This document shows positions 11,818 to 22,640 of a stretch of DNA of 64,000 nt, one piece after another. Every line of letters starts with the position of its first letter. Position 1 is the first letter of the stretch. The stretch is from positions 973,079 through 1,037,078 of the forward strand of contig RDEW01000001.1 in the NCBI GenBank assembly GCA_011109175.1, written 5' to 3'. Origin of the DNA: Dicyema japonicum (taxonomy: Eukaryota; Dicyemida; Rhombozoa; Dicyemidae). The notes under the pieces were generated by a model that saw nothing but the letters and a program-made list of their open reading frames with translations, was not told where the DNA came from and did not search any database. The translations under genes were made by a program, and so were the position numbers.

Positions 11818-12315
11818 TGGAATTGACATCAGATGCAGGCTTTACAACGCCTTTGTGAAACCGATCCTATTGTACAACACTGGGACCTGGGAAAGTTCCT
11901 TCAACGAAAGAAAAGGCAACTAAGAAGCTTACTCGGAATGGAGTGGCCACTTAAAATATCAACCACTGGTATCTACAACAAGTGTATGTGTTCTTACATC
12001 AGCAAGGATGTGATAGATGCCCGGTGGAGGCTATTTGGGCATGTACTAAGAATGAACCCGGACGCACCCGCTAACAAAGCGATGGAAGATTACTCTGACA
12101 GTTGCGACAAACTCTTGCGCATGCGACCTAGATCGACACTTTTGACTGCTTTAAACAAATACTTAAATCGTGTGAGAAAAAATCTAAAGACGGGGGACGA
12201 CCTGGACGAATTGAGATCACTCGCATTCGACAGAGGAAGATGGAAAAGACTAACCATAAATATAGTTTTTTTGAGTGTTGCACATGCGGGGCTATAAACA
12301 TTATGGCTTTCGTGA
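11818..12315 (+). mobile_element. LINE C-terminal segment, frameshifted
   Basis: Starts in one frame with IRCRLYNAFVKPILLYNTG (11827-11885), the usual line just after a non-LTR reverse transcriptase. It continues after a frameshift in the 11833-12297 frame with RQLRSLLGMEWPLKI, DARWRLFGHVLRM, DAPANKAM and RPRSTLLTALNKYL. These blocks are typical of the C-terminal tail of many invertebrate LINEs (WRLxGHxLRM, PAxxAM, GRPRTTL). The catalytic domain is absent, so this is a 5'-truncated dead copy. It is one of the best preserved LINE tails in the window. Confidence 0.85.
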
Positions 12316-12334
12316 AAGTGCCATAATAATAACA

Positions 12335-12480
12335 CCAGAGACCACGGTTACACAAACTAACTAATCACGTGATCCCAGCACGTTTTAGCAGGGACCTCAT
12401 CTTGGCCCTATGCACGTATCGGTCAAGTGACTGGATCTACGCAGTCATGAAGACATGTTCCATGGTTCATTCGATCAAGG
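12335..12480 (-). mobile_element. LINE 3' tail, minus strand
   Basis: On the minus strand it reads GCTGGGATCACGTGATTAGT and TAGTTTGTGTAACCGTGGTC. This is the common tail motif of the LINE ends at 17285-17360, 23938-24020, 36440-36520 and 41545-41600. Confidence 0.6.
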
Positions 12481-12955
12481 ATTCAAGAGCCATTAGTGGC
12501 TGGAACTCTCAATAAATGAGCGTTCCGTGGTTTTAGAGGTTCTTTTTCGGCTAGTCTCGATAAGAGATGCATGATTCAATGAATTGTTTGTATAGATTCC
12601 TCAAAACAGTAGAATTTCCGTTCTTCCAGGAGCCTGTGAGACATTTCAAAACTTAAGTTTTCTTTTCGCAGTAATACTCATAACACCCTAAATTTATTTT
12701 TTAACCCAAAATCACCAACAGTTAATTAAAGGAATTAATTAATTAGATGATTTAGACAACTCTGATTGATATCCTTAAATTCCATCCCAATACAGAAAAT
12801 CCTCTCGAATCCATTATCAAATTGATCAAAATACATTTTATCTAACAATATTATCGAATCCGCCATATTTTTCTAACGAATTCAGTCGTTTGACTGAATT
12901 ACACGTGGAGAACTATATTTCCATTGACAAGGAGGTCACCAATATTGCTTAGGAA
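12481..12955. other. No gene recognised
   Basis: AT-rich with scattered stops. Nothing assignable between the LINE tail and the next retroelement fragment. Confidence 0.4.
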
Positions 12956-12959
12956 ATGT

Positions 12960-13275
12960 CATTATTATCATACTACTACGGTAAATCACTCGTTTGTAAC
13001 GTCACCTGTGTGAACACCTTTTTTAGGGTCAAATCGCTGATTGTGAACAGCCATTTGGAGACTGCAGATAAATCATAAGTACGAATCACTAAGAGAAAAC
13101 AACCATTTCATTCCTATTGTGATTGATACTTCTGGGATCGTGGTAGAGATGACAGACGCCTTTGTCTCCAGTATTGGACGGAGACTTGGTTCAAAGAGAT
13201 GCGAGCCCTGCGAAGGACTTGGGTGAAGCAGAGGCTCGAAATGGCGGTAATCAGAAGGAAAGCTTTCGTCCCAGA
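12960..13275 (+). mobile_element. Retroelement C-terminal domain, copy 1 (diverged)
   Basis: Across two frames one reads GKSLVCNVTCVNTFF, then FIPIVIDTSGIV..MTDAFVS and SIGRRLGS, then QRLEMAVIRRKA. Known relatives, recalled from retroelement proteins of many invertebrates, show GKPLVWDxTCVDT, FVPxAVETxG, FLxxLGxRI and LFQRISxAIxRGN in this order. This copy belongs to a different lineage from those at 28283 and 47515, and it has stops and frameshifts. Confidence 0.6.
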
Positions 13276-13894
13276 TCTTTTAACTATAAAAAAGAGGAAG
13301 CTCATAACTAAATGACCCCGGGCAAACATTCGGGAGGTCGTATCTGACTTTTTCGAGAATCCTTGATGGCTTTCCAGAAAAAACATGTGATTGTCTCGTA
13401 TCCAGGGCGATTTTTTAGGAATTTGTTCATCGCTTCATAGATAGGGCTGTTGGCAGAATAAATCATCATCTTTTAAATCGCCTATTCAAAACTGAGGGGC
13501 GCACATAAAGTTGCGGCTAATAACTCCGTGGCAGCTTCCTAGAAAAATAGCCATTGACCACAGTTGTACAAATTGCTGATAGACAAAAAAAGGGGACAGC
13601 GTTTCTTCCGAGGGTTTTTGAGATTATCTTCTGTATCCTCATTCTCTCAAGTGTCGCAGTCGCCCGATCCTCAACATGTTTTGTGAATGTAATCCTCGGT
13701 CAAACGTCACTCCCAGGTGTGACCGTAAAGGGGTTGCTGCATCGTTTATCGTGTTCTAAGGCCTCTTTGTATAAGGTAGGTACTTTTCCATTATGAATTA
13801 TGCGACAGTCATTTTTTGTAGTAAAATTAAAAAACTAGTTGTAGATATTATTCCTCCAAGAATCCGAATTCTGTAAAAATTATCAAGTACTATA
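13276..13894. other. No gene recognised
   Basis: Open frames at 13554-13796 (+) and 13798-13980 (-) have no family resemblance. Probably decayed repeat sequence. Confidence 0.3.
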
Positions 13895-14248
13895 ATGTCA
13901 TGAGCTATAGCCAAATATTCCGAAAGATTCACTTTGGTCATTTTGGGAAACGGAATTCGAGTCGCAAAGAGAGAAGTCATTCCAAAAATGCGGGAATACC
14001 TCCAATAAATGATTCAACATAGTAGGGGAAGGGAAATGATCCTTTTGGAGCCGCCATTGCATTGGACTNACTCTCATGTCATGAGCTATAACCAAATATT
14101 CTTAAATATACACTTTCGTCATTTCGGGAAAAGGAATTCGAGTCGCAGAGAGAAGTCAATCCAAAGTTGCGGGAATTCCTTCCAATAAATGATTCAACAT
14201 AGTAGGGGAAGGGAAATGATCCTTTTGGAGCCGCCATTGCATTGGACT
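13895..14248. repeat. Two ~174-bp copies joined by one N
   Basis: 13895-14068 and 14076-14248 are about 90% alike by eye and flank the N at 14069. The divergence is higher than at most other such joins, so two haplotypes or two family members are as likely as a plain overlap. Confidence 0.75.
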
Positions 14249-14875
14249 ACTTTTGAAAGATGTGTATCACATGACGTTGAACTAATAAAGATAAGGATAG
14301 ATCACATAAAAAAACCCTCGACCTGTAATATTTTTAATGGGAATAGAACCTTTCTATATGCTGGTACGGGCACCAGTACACGAGTCGAAAACGTCGAAAA
14401 AGGTAAAACGGTGATTGAGCGTCATATGTACAAACCTATATCTTGAAGACTGTTGGTCGAATATTATCGCCAATAGTCTGCTGATATGTGAGTTGAACCA
14501 ATTACCACATATTCCCTTTTGTAAGTGTTTTCATAGAGCAATCTGTAATTTCCGTGAGGAAACATTCTTTAGTTTCCCTCCAAATTCCACCAAAGTCCAT
14601 TGCTAGATGAATAATCGTCCACAGTTATGTGTTCGCTTATAAAAATTACTTTAGTCAATTTTTACGATCATTCCTTCACCACCTATCGTTAATTGAACAA
14701 ATAATACCCTTTTGTAATATCTTTTATCTGGAAAACCCCTATTTATTGTAAAAGTTTAATAGATTATTCATTATTTTGAGTTGGATTAAAGAGATTAAGT
14801 TGTTCCATCATAAAAGTAATCACAACGTCGAATATATGTTGATAAAAAAATAAAATTATTCCAAAAACCAAGGGT
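14249..14875. other. No gene recognised
   Basis: Short overlapping open frames (14189-14446, 14415-14606) without domain resemblance, then AT-rich sequence. Confidence 0.3.
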
Positions 14876-14879
14876 AAAA

Positions 14880-15002
14880 CCAAATAACTAACTCCTTGAT
14901 CCTGACGCTTTTCAACGATTTCAGAACTTGTCTCTAGTAACGAAATTGCTCCCGGTGGAAAGAATAGTTGGTTCCTTTTGATACCGACCAGGTATTGAAC
15001 GT
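14880..15002 (-). repeat. Interspersed GGATCC repeat, copy 4, cut by gap
   Basis: On the minus strand: AACTATTCTTTCCACCGGGA, then AATTTCGTTACTAGAGACAAG, a GTTCTGAAATC block and TCAGGATCAAGGAGTTAGTT. The 5' part of the unit falls into the N run that follows. Confidence 0.65.
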
Positions 15003-15088
15003 NNNNNNNNNNNNNNNNNNNNNNNNNNNNNNNNNNNNNNNNNNNNNNNNNNNNNNNNNNNNNNNNNNNNNNNNNNNNNNNNNNNNNN
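15003..15088. other. Assembly gap of 86 N
   Basis: It removes the signal-peptide exon of the second lectin gene. Open frames crossing it are meaningless. Confidence 0.98.
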
Positions 15089-15504
15089 TGGAAAGTGCTA
15101 TACTTACATTACAGAGAAGAAAAATTATGAGAATGCCAAAAAGTTTTGTCAAAAAATTGGGGGAGACATAGCCAATATTGACAGCGAGGAAACCAATAAA
15201 TATATTTTTGGTAAACTCCGCGGTAGAGACTTTATTAGAGACATTTTATAAACCAAATAAGAAGGTGATTTTTATTGCCGTCAACGATATTAAAAAAGAA
15301 GGAAAATTCTTGGATTCCAAAGGAGGGGAACAGGTAAATCGATGTATAACGTAGACATACTTTAATTGGAATAACGGTGAACCGAACAATCTCGGGGACG
15401 AGGACTGTGTTGTTATGACGAATAATAAAGGGCAGTGGAATGATTTAGGATGTGCTACAAAGGAGCGATTTATATGTGAAATCGAAGGTTATATCCCTAA
15501 GTGA
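15089..15504 (+). CDS. C-type lectin paralogue, 5' end in gap
   Basis: The visible part has three exons: 15089-15210 (partial), 15239-15333 and 15355-15504. They are separated by introns of 28 and 21 nt, the same lengths and positions as in the gene at 8438. The predicted protein starts at a GKCYTY segment, has the KKFC cysteine, an FIAVND line in place of WIGL, GEPNN, EDC, WNDLGC and RFICE, and ends IEGYIPK. EPN and WND are both kept, so a mannose-type calcium site is predicted. The first exon, with signal peptide, is missing because of the gap. Exon sizes of the last two exons equal those of the first gene (95 and 150 nt). Similarity extends past the stop codon, which shows segmental duplication. 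No decay is seen, so it is probably functional. Confidence 0.87.
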
Positions 15505-15984
15505 ATGATTTAATAGATTTACCTCATTCGGATGAAAAGGAGGATGAATGTGGTTATTAGATTAACTAAACTTACTAACCTCCAAAATTAACGTTATCTG
15601 TCATAATTAACATCCCTAACATTTTATTAATTTGCAATGTACGTAATTTACTTGTTGTTAGGCATTCGTTCAAAATGAGATATTATGGGCCACAGGCCAC
15701 AGGAGAGGTCGAGCAGCAGACGAGATTCATAAATGTCAATCAATGTGAATAATTTGTTAATCAATTATTTAATGGAAATTAATGAGTGAGGTGTCTGATT
15801 GTACATAACACAGCATTTCGAAATCATCATGTTGTTTAAGTGGTAGTGCAAACTGGCATATATCGCAGTCTTTATGACTATAAATAATACTTTTTTAATT
15901 GCACATAATCTTTTACGGCACAATATATCTAAAGCTTTGTGTCCACTGTGACAAGGTCTTCGCAGTTGAGACATCTATTCCTCT
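15505..15984. other. No gene recognised
   Basis: The first ~80 bp are homologous to the 3' flank of the lectin gene at 8438. The minus-strand open frame at 15765-15974 shows no known domain. Confidence 0.35.
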
Positions 15985-16365
15985 CATTCTAATCTTTATT
16001 AAGTTTTAGCAATTGTTATCGGAAATCAATGATGCTGTAAGACAAATCGTGGCGGCCCTGTAGATCCAAGTATTCAGTTTTGTCCTTAGTTTATCTCTCT
16101 GATGTGCAGGTTTCTTGAGTATAACTTTCTGGCTAAGCTATCCAAGTAATCTCTCATGAGATCTTTAGCTTGTTTACTGACTTGATCAATTACCAGAAAA
16201 TACAAACTATATCTAATTTTTCAAGCTGACCTAAATATAGTTGATATAATAATTATTAGAAAGTAGAACGGCTAGTTGGCTGGTAAGCTGGTTGGCCAGA
16301 TTGGTAAAACACATTGACAAAAGTCATTGCCACAAAAGGAAAAAGGCTGCCAATCATATTTTTAG
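15985..16365. repeat. Interspersed repeat family B, copy 2
   Basis: Diverged second copy of the unit at 5630-6030, in the same orientation, with a few small indels. Confidence 0.7.
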
Positions 16366-16369
16366 TTAT

Positions 16370-16730
16370 CATTATTGAACCAGAAAACCACCGTCAGATC
16401 CAAAATAAACAAAATCCAATTAATCCCGGCCTCCCTCAACAGTCTTCGCATCTTTTCTTGGTGTTCCGACTGCGTTCCTACGCATTTCCGATATGGATAA
16501 GGTCCGCATACTCGAGCATTCGCAGGAGCACTGTTCCAGTCGCCTCTATCATGCTTTCTTGGTTTCTGGGGAGGATTTCCACACGGGAATATTTCCTCAG
16601 TAGGTTTGCTGCCTTCACTCGAATGTTGCATTATTCTTTGAAAAAAGAAAAATTTTTGAAATTCGCGGAACCCCAAGAATATTCCGTGGAACTCAAGTTG
16701 GGAAACACTTGTCTTGCGGTAAAGATTTCG
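16370..16730 (-). mobile_element. LINE 3' end, with a hAT-like end beside it
   Basis: On the minus strand it reads SMIEATG, then ERSRNTKK-like sequence and a GTAGGAACGCAGTCGGAACA line ending in GAGGGAGGCCGGGATTA. This matches the LINE end at 49300-49440 (SILEATG, then TCGGAACATCGAGAAAA). At its upstream side (16670-16715) the minus strand shows AGTGTTTCCCAACTTGAG and GGGGTTCCGCGAA, words typical of hAT terminal repeats. No partner end was found. Confidence 0.5.
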
Positions 16731-17284
16731 GATTTTCATTTCAATAACCCCGGTTCAATTCCCAGACGCGGAATTTTTTTTGAACTTTAAGAATTTTATT
16801 CTATTGACTATTTCGTTTTAGACCACGTGGACTTTTTAAGGAGCAATCAACTTTTACAAAACAACTCAGTTCCATGTTTATAATACTGAGTTATTAAATA
16901 ATTATTTCCCTCAAAAAGAAATTATTATAAGAAAAACAATAGCGTTTGATGATAAAAACCACGGCATCTGGTGCTGGTTCGTTTTCCAGCCGATCTCAGT
17001 TGAGACGTTCGGCGTTATCGACCCATGCACGTCCGAGTTTAACAGGTTAATCGAATCGCTTGTAGGACTGAGGATGGGTGAGCCCAAAATAAAACGTAGG
17101 CTCATTTAGAAAAGAAATTGGGCACGCGAACGTAACTCCCATTGGGTGCTCAATGTTTGCACGCCATAATAGATACCATACCATATCAACTAACTTTATT
17201 TTTATTTTAATAAAATTAATAATAAGAATAATAAAATTATTATTTTTTGACATTATTTAAATGCAAGAGCCTATTAACTTAAAA
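16731..17284. other. No gene recognised
   Basis: A B-box-like line GGTTCAATTCCC at 16752-16763 tempted a tRNA call, but no foldable tRNA surrounds it. Two minus-strand open frames (16911-17253) overlap and have no family resemblance. Confidence 0.35.
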
Positions 17285-17365
17285 CAGTGGAACGCATCGG
17301 TTCATGCGTGGTTAGTTTGGTTTTGCCGTTGTCTTAGGTGTTAAATAATAATAAAACTAAAAATA
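17285..17365 (+). mobile_element. LINE 3' tail
   Basis: GGAACGCATCGGTTCATGCG, then GTTAGTTTGGTTTTGCCGTT and GTCTTAGGTGTTAAATAATA: the common LINE tail, ending in a TAATAATAA run. Confidence 0.6.
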
Positions 17366-18174
17366 ACAGGGTTCTCCTACTAGTTCTTTCAGAATAACTA
17401 TACCTGTCAGATTTCTAAGAGCGTCCACTCTTAGCTATAACATTTTTGCTAGCCCTCGGTTTCTTTCTTTTGAAAAGGCCTGGGATACATAGATAAATTA
17501 ACTGAAAACTAAAACTATGTGGGATTCGAATCAGTATATTACATTCAAAAATATGGGGATATTTTGAATCCAACTAAAATTTTCGCTACTGAATTAGACT
17601 TTTACCTATGTGTTGAGGGATTTATGATAAAATGTATTAATTTGCTGTGTTCACTCATTAGCTTCCGAAACTGACTAACATCTGACTTTAAAAGATCAAT
17701 CAGTAATAAATCAACAATTATTCAGTATCTTCTTTTTCCTTCTAACTTTAACCAAAGCGACAATCATCTTTACTGTAATTCTCGTTATATGGATAAATGG
17801 ACAAAGGTGTACAATAAATCGTTCGAAAATACTATGCTCAATTGAGAACCAATAGATTCTTTAGAATTGAAAGATCTTTATGGTGATTTCTAGTCAACAG
17901 AGAATGTCTAGAACTGAGAAATCTTTATGGGTGTATTGTTGGTCTTTGATGATTCTGTAGGGAGATAAAGAATCATCTTTACCAACACCTGATTGGAGTT
18001 CAAAAGAGAAAGTAAATGCACAGATCGCCAGAGCCGACAGATTAGATTCGTGGTCCTCGAATTTGACGTTCAAGAGCCGTACAGCAATGGAACAAATAAG
18101 TTCATTGATTAGAGCTGTTATGTTCTCATGAAACAAGGTCCCTGGAAAAAACGTAATTATATTTTTTTATTAGC
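17366..18174. other. No gene recognised
   Basis: The minus-strand open frame at 17894-18136 looks faintly coding but has no recognisable domain. The remainder is AT-rich. Confidence 0.3.
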
Positions 18175-18367
18175 AAGGCTAAAATATTGAGGTAAGCTTC
18201 GGCTCTGAGTTTGCGCAATCTCGGATGATAGACTGAATTATTGTTACTTGGACAGCTTCAAATCGATAGAAAAGGCTAAAATATTGAAATAAGCTTCGGC
18301 TCTGAGTTCGCGCAATCTGGATGATAGACTGAAGAATTGTTACTTGGACAGCTTCAAATCGATAGAA
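18175..18367. repeat. 97-bp tandem duplication
   Basis: 18175-18271 is repeated at 18272-18367 with three or four differences. No N lies between them. Confidence 0.8.
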
Positions 18368-18601
18368 AAAGCGATCAAATACTTTACTTGCACAATCCTA
18401 GAAGCAAGATCATTGGCTATTCCAAAGCATCGTCTAAATTCCTCTAATAGTCGAAAAAAGTCGGCATTGATCAAAGAAATAAATCACCTTATAAAATCTA
18501 ATTGGATCAAATTAGAAACGAAACACCGGATCAGAGCTCTAAACAACGAAATATGGCCCGAGAGTTCAAGTCCCAGCGTGTTTCTTAGTGAGGCTTTCTA
18601 A
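18344..18601 (+). mobile_element. LINE fragment between endonuclease and RT
   Basis: The frame FKSIEKAIKYF..ARSLAIPK and KTKHRIRALNNEI resembles the linker of the minus-strand LINE at 37680-38099 (SIDRAVYYFN, ISRIRALN). It is a short dead piece beginning inside the tandem duplication. Confidence 0.5.
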
Positions 18602-19647
18602 ATCTGTTTGAGAAATAACGCAAAGTTATTTATTGCCGCATAGCATGAGAGCCCGGGTCAATCTTCATGTCAGACTGATATGTCAAACTTTTTATTCAAA
18701 ATATCACAAGGTAGTACAAGAATTACCTAATGAATACACAATAACTAATTTCGGTGGAGGGTTACCACATGGGAAGCTGCACTAAAGAATTTGTAAAAAT
18801 TTCTAGTTTACCCTGTCAATACTCCCCGACATGTGTATTCTCTGATCTTATTTACACAAGTTATCCACAATTCAGGAATCAGCCAGAGCTGTAAAACACC
18901 ATATCGACTCTATGCCACTTGAAGCACTTATACAAGAAAACATAAAAATCTCAAAGCGACCACCCATCAATGAACCCTCTTTACTACATTTTTCTCAGAT
19001 ATCTTGAAACTCAATGAAATATGGTCAAACATCTAACCAATGAGAAGACTACTCAAATTGTGTGTCTTTTTCAATATAGGAATTTTTCTATCTGTTTACC
19101 ATCGTTTGGTTAATTAAACTAAATCTTTATTATTTTCATAAATGCATGATATTAATTTTCTGAGATCACATAAAGCTTATCAAACTATAAATAAGCTAAG
19201 AGTTCACTGATAGTTAGTTTAGCGAATCTGATAGCCACCCTTAGAGGGAATAACCATGTTATCGGGGTAGCCGCTGTATGACCCTTTTTATATTATTCTC
19301 TTTTAAAAATAAGAAAAATCTCAAGTAATTGCTAGAATTTAAAAAATAACGTGATTCAATGATTTTTTCGATATTTTAGATACTTTGGTATTATTAGCAT
19401 TATTACATTAAATATTTCATGAATTCTTATAATTTATTCAGAAACAATCAAATTAAGCCAAATAATCACAAAGTTCTTTTATGAAACAATTAAATCACTA
19501 AATAATAATCGTCTGAATATTATTCCTATAACAATTGTCTATTAATTTGATTCACTTTAATTGTTAGTTAGTTGATAAGTTTGTAGTCCATTCTTTGTTA
19601 TTTCTCTTTATTTTCTCATTAGAGAGGTGACCAGTTTCAATAACGGC
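18602..19647. other. No gene recognised
   Basis: Possible further LINE remains near 18850-19010 (a KTPYRLYA / ENIKISKRPPINEP line), then AT-rich sequence without coding signal. Confidence 0.35.
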
Positions 19648-20075
19648 AACAGAATGATCATTTGTTCTCACAGATTACATTCGATATTATTTGAAGGGAT
19701 ATCCACAACTGTGGTTTTTGATTGTATGTGGACTTTGTAGGATTTATTACTCTGCTACTGCGATCGTAGATGCTGTTTACTTTCAATAGGTTGTTAACTA
19801 ATAAATCCTTTCTCGTTATTCTATGTAAATTAACTTAAACTAGTCATTTAAAAGTGCTAATAACAGAATGATCATTTGTTCTCACAGATTACATTTTATC
19901 ATTAATTGAAGGGATATCCACAACTGTGGTTTTTGATTGTATGTGGACTTTGTAGGATTTATTACTCTGCTACTGCGATCGTAGATGCTGTTTACTTTCA
20001 ATAGGTTGTTAACTAATAAATCCTTTCTCGTTATTCTGTGTAAATTAACTTAAACTAGTCATTTAAAAGTGCTAA
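19648..20075. repeat. 214-bp tandem duplication
   Basis: 19648-19861 is repeated at 19862-20075 with few differences and no N between. It may be an assembly duplication. It lies just downstream of the stalk-protein gene. Confidence 0.8.
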
Positions 20076-20175
20076 TATGACTTTCAGTGATTACTTTAGA
20101 TTAAGTTCCTACATTTAATTGATATTATTTTTTTTGTGGAAACAATGAGCCAAGTTAGATATCTGTTAGTTTAAG

Positions 20176-21314
20176 TTAAATTAGTATGTTAACTAAAATC
20201 CATCCAATTACGAGGAATGTTACTTCCACTGGAGGAGAAACTGACGAAGTACTGAATTTTCGGGCATGCGTGCTTACTATAAATTAGAGTTAATTGTTAA
20301 ACTTGTTATGCTAGAATCTTCAAATAAAATGATAAGTTGATTAAACGTGGAATTAAAATAATTTACCTTCAGTTGTAGTCATCGAAGTAGTTGTAGTTGT
20401 CAAATCTATGAATAAAAAATACATAATATGAATTGATTAAACGTGGAATTAAAATAATTTACCTCTAGTTGTAGTGGGAGAAAGTGTAGTTGTATATCCT
20501 AATGGTAATAAAATACATTATAATAATAAAATATCATAATATGAATTGATTAAACGTGGAATTAAAATAATTTACCTTCAGTTGAAGTGTGAGAAAGTGT
20601 AGTTGTATATCCTAATGGTAATAAAATACATTATAATAATAAAATATCAATAAAAACACGATGATTACCAATTACAGGTTCAATTCTTACGTTATTTAAA
20701 TCTCTAAAACGGCAAGTAGTGGCTTTAAATAATTATAAAAATACCCCTTTCGGAAAGTAATGTAAATATATCTCCTCGGAATTGAACAATTTGCACTTCT
20801 AAGTGAAGAATGTTGAGAATAAAATGATTATTAAAATGTCGAATATGATTGCATTTATAAAAAGTTTCATTGTCAAATCTTTCATTCACATTTAAAATAG
20901 AGTCATCAAGATCAGTAGCATCTATCTTTAAGGGCAAAATACAACCAATTCTGACATAAATGCGTTGCAGAATATTATAATAACTATCCCTTTTAATTCT
21001 AAATCCAACTACAACATTTTCTTTTTGAAGATAGAGGTTGAATGAATCATTTCCTAAACTCTTATATTGAGTAACTGAATAGTTAAAATTGATAACTCGT
21101 TCCTACTATTGTCACATATATTTACAATTCCATCAAGTGTAAGCACCAAATCAATTACCGCACTAAATATAATGGTATAGTCGGTTTTCACACCTATGTT
21201 AAATATTCGAATTGGATGATTTTCATCTGTAATAGAAATGATTCCAAGTCCTACCAAACTAAAAAAAAGCACAATTCCTATAAATTTATTTCATTTTAAC
21301 AAACCTCCAATCAT
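20176..21314 (-). CDS. Predicted surface protein with Thr-rich exon-repeat stalk
   Basis: My splice model on the minus strand has eight exons: 21305-21314, 21107-21277, 20745-21074, 20669-20722, 20576-20611, 20463-20498, 20367-20405, 20176-20228. Introns are 27, 32, 22, 57, 77, 57 and 138 nt, and the sum is 242 codons plus stop. The 10-nt first exon starts MIGG and joins a hydrophobic IVLFFSLVGLGIISI run: a signal peptide. A globular part of about 170 residues follows with no recognised family. It leads into a stalk encoded by three tandem micro-exons of 36, 36 and 39 nt, all phase 1: YTTTLSHTSTEG, YTTTLSPTTTRD, LTTTTTSMTTTEG. Such Thr/Ser runs are usually O-glycosylated. The last exon encodes VTFLVIGWILVNILI and a stop, a possible membrane or GPI-type tail. 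Exons 1-7 fit well. The last exon and the 138-nt intron are the weakest part. Confidence 0.6.
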
Positions 21315-21879
21315 TAAATTCGTTGATGAAATGGTAATTATTAACGAATAATTTGTTATAAAAATTATTAAAATAAAATTAATTTAATTAAAAATAATTT
21401 AATAAAAATAAATTATTTTTTTGTTATTAAAGAAAAGTAAAATATGTAAATTATGAATTAATTAAAATATAAAATATGCATATTTCTCTTCCATCCTTGT
21501 TTTTTTCCTTTGTTCAACTAAAAAAATCATTTGGTCGACCTGTTTTAGGTGCTAGGGTGCTATAAAAAGGATTTTTTGTTACGACAGCTTGAAAGAGATG
21601 TTTTTGTTCTTTTCCTTTGTTTCAAATACTCTTGTGTATAATATTGAAAACTCTTATGCTTCTATCTCGTCTTTAGATACATTTACTTAGTCGTTAACTT
21701 TTTTGTGTTTCCGAGGATAATAAATGATAGGAGCACAGAAGAGTGAACCCAGAACGGTCCAATGACTCTTCCAAAACTATATCCTTGTAGCGTAATTAAG
21801 CAAGAAAGGTATTGCATTAAATTTACTGTAGTGTATTATGGGGGCGAAGTTGAATTGTGATAGAATTACAGAGTATTTA
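21315..21879. other. AT-rich intergenic sequence
   Basis: Upstream flank of the stalk-protein gene. A TTTTATAAC line about 45 nt upstream of its ATG (minus strand) is a weak TATA candidate. Nothing else seen. Confidence 0.35.
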
Positions 21880-22290
21880 TTTTTTTACCTGAATGTGACA
21901 ATATCAGATAATATTTTAGAATACGAGATTTTTTGGAACAATTTTGGGCAAATTTAAGAGACTTTACTGTATTAGTAAACGAGATTTGAACAAATTTGAT
22001 GAACAAATATTTCAAACGTACTATTGATTCCCCAATGACTCTGCAACAAAATCTTTAGATTCGGTTATTTATAAAATCTAATTAGCTTTTCATGGATAGC
22101 GAGAAAAAAGAGATCATGCCAGATAAATGTATTCGATGCTTGGTAAACGAATTGCTTTTATAGAACTTTCAACAAAGGAATGCAAGGTACTAGTGATTGC
22201 GAAAGAACTTCAGAATTGTTATTCTTTTTGGATCTTTGAGATCATTAGGTCAATTCGATATGTGAATGATATGAACAGAGCAATGATAAC
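21880..22290 (+). repeat. Interspersed repeat family C, copy 1
   Basis: About 400 bp from ACCTGAATGTGACAATATCA to TCAATTCGATATGTGAATGA, repeated at 22868-23270 in the same orientation with about 95% identity by eye. Reading frames are broken in both copies. It may be the remnant of a DNA transposon, but no domain is recognisable. Confidence 0.75.
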
Positions 22291-22349
22291 TTCGTGGAAC
22301 AGTGGCGTCTTTGGGGTAGGATCATGAAGTCATTCATCAGACTGATTAA

Positions 22350-22640
22350 ATTAAATTATTAACCCCGGCTTCGCCAGCAAGTGGGAAGCCGGCGACCATC
22401 AAAGAGCGTGCAGTCCGGACAGGCCGCTCCCAGAGATCCTCGACTTTTGCATCCGGTGGTCCAGGGCAGGGAAAAAATCTGGATTAATTTTCTTTTATGA
22501 CGTTGTGGCTCACCAAGAGGTGTCATTTGGTTGTGCCTGTGCCCTACACAGCACACATGAAAAAGAACCACACTATTTCCCTATCGTCTCTCTTCAAGGA
22601 GATCTCGATGGCGACCATTGAGCGGGCACGAAGTTTTCGC
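22350..22640. other. GC-rich patch of unknown nature
   Basis: A clear GC-rich island between AT-rich repeats (for example AACCCCGGCTTCGCCAGCAA, GTCCGGACAGGCCGCTCCCA). Two minus-strand open frames (22359-22571, 22581-22769) cover it. They contain cysteine and basic residues but no recognised domain. Its composition differs from host genes here and suggests retroelement origin. Confidence 0.35.

Noticed and set aside
13114-13386. 90-codon minus-strand frame
   Set aside because: Antisense to the retroelement C-terminal domain on the plus strand (FIPIVIDTSG block).
16700-16775. Possible tRNA gene at GGTTCAATTCCC
   Set aside because: The T stem has mismatches, no acceptor partner lies about 70 nt upstream, and no D or anticodon stem can be drawn.
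16314-16790. 158-codon plus-strand frame
   Set aside because: It is antisense to a recognisable LINE 3' end and has no family of its own.
20340-20650. Minisatellite or CRISPR-like array
   Set aside because: The repeated spacing is explained by three duplicated exon-intron units of a gene on the minus strand. Repeat lengths and a eukaryotic setting do not fit CRISPR.
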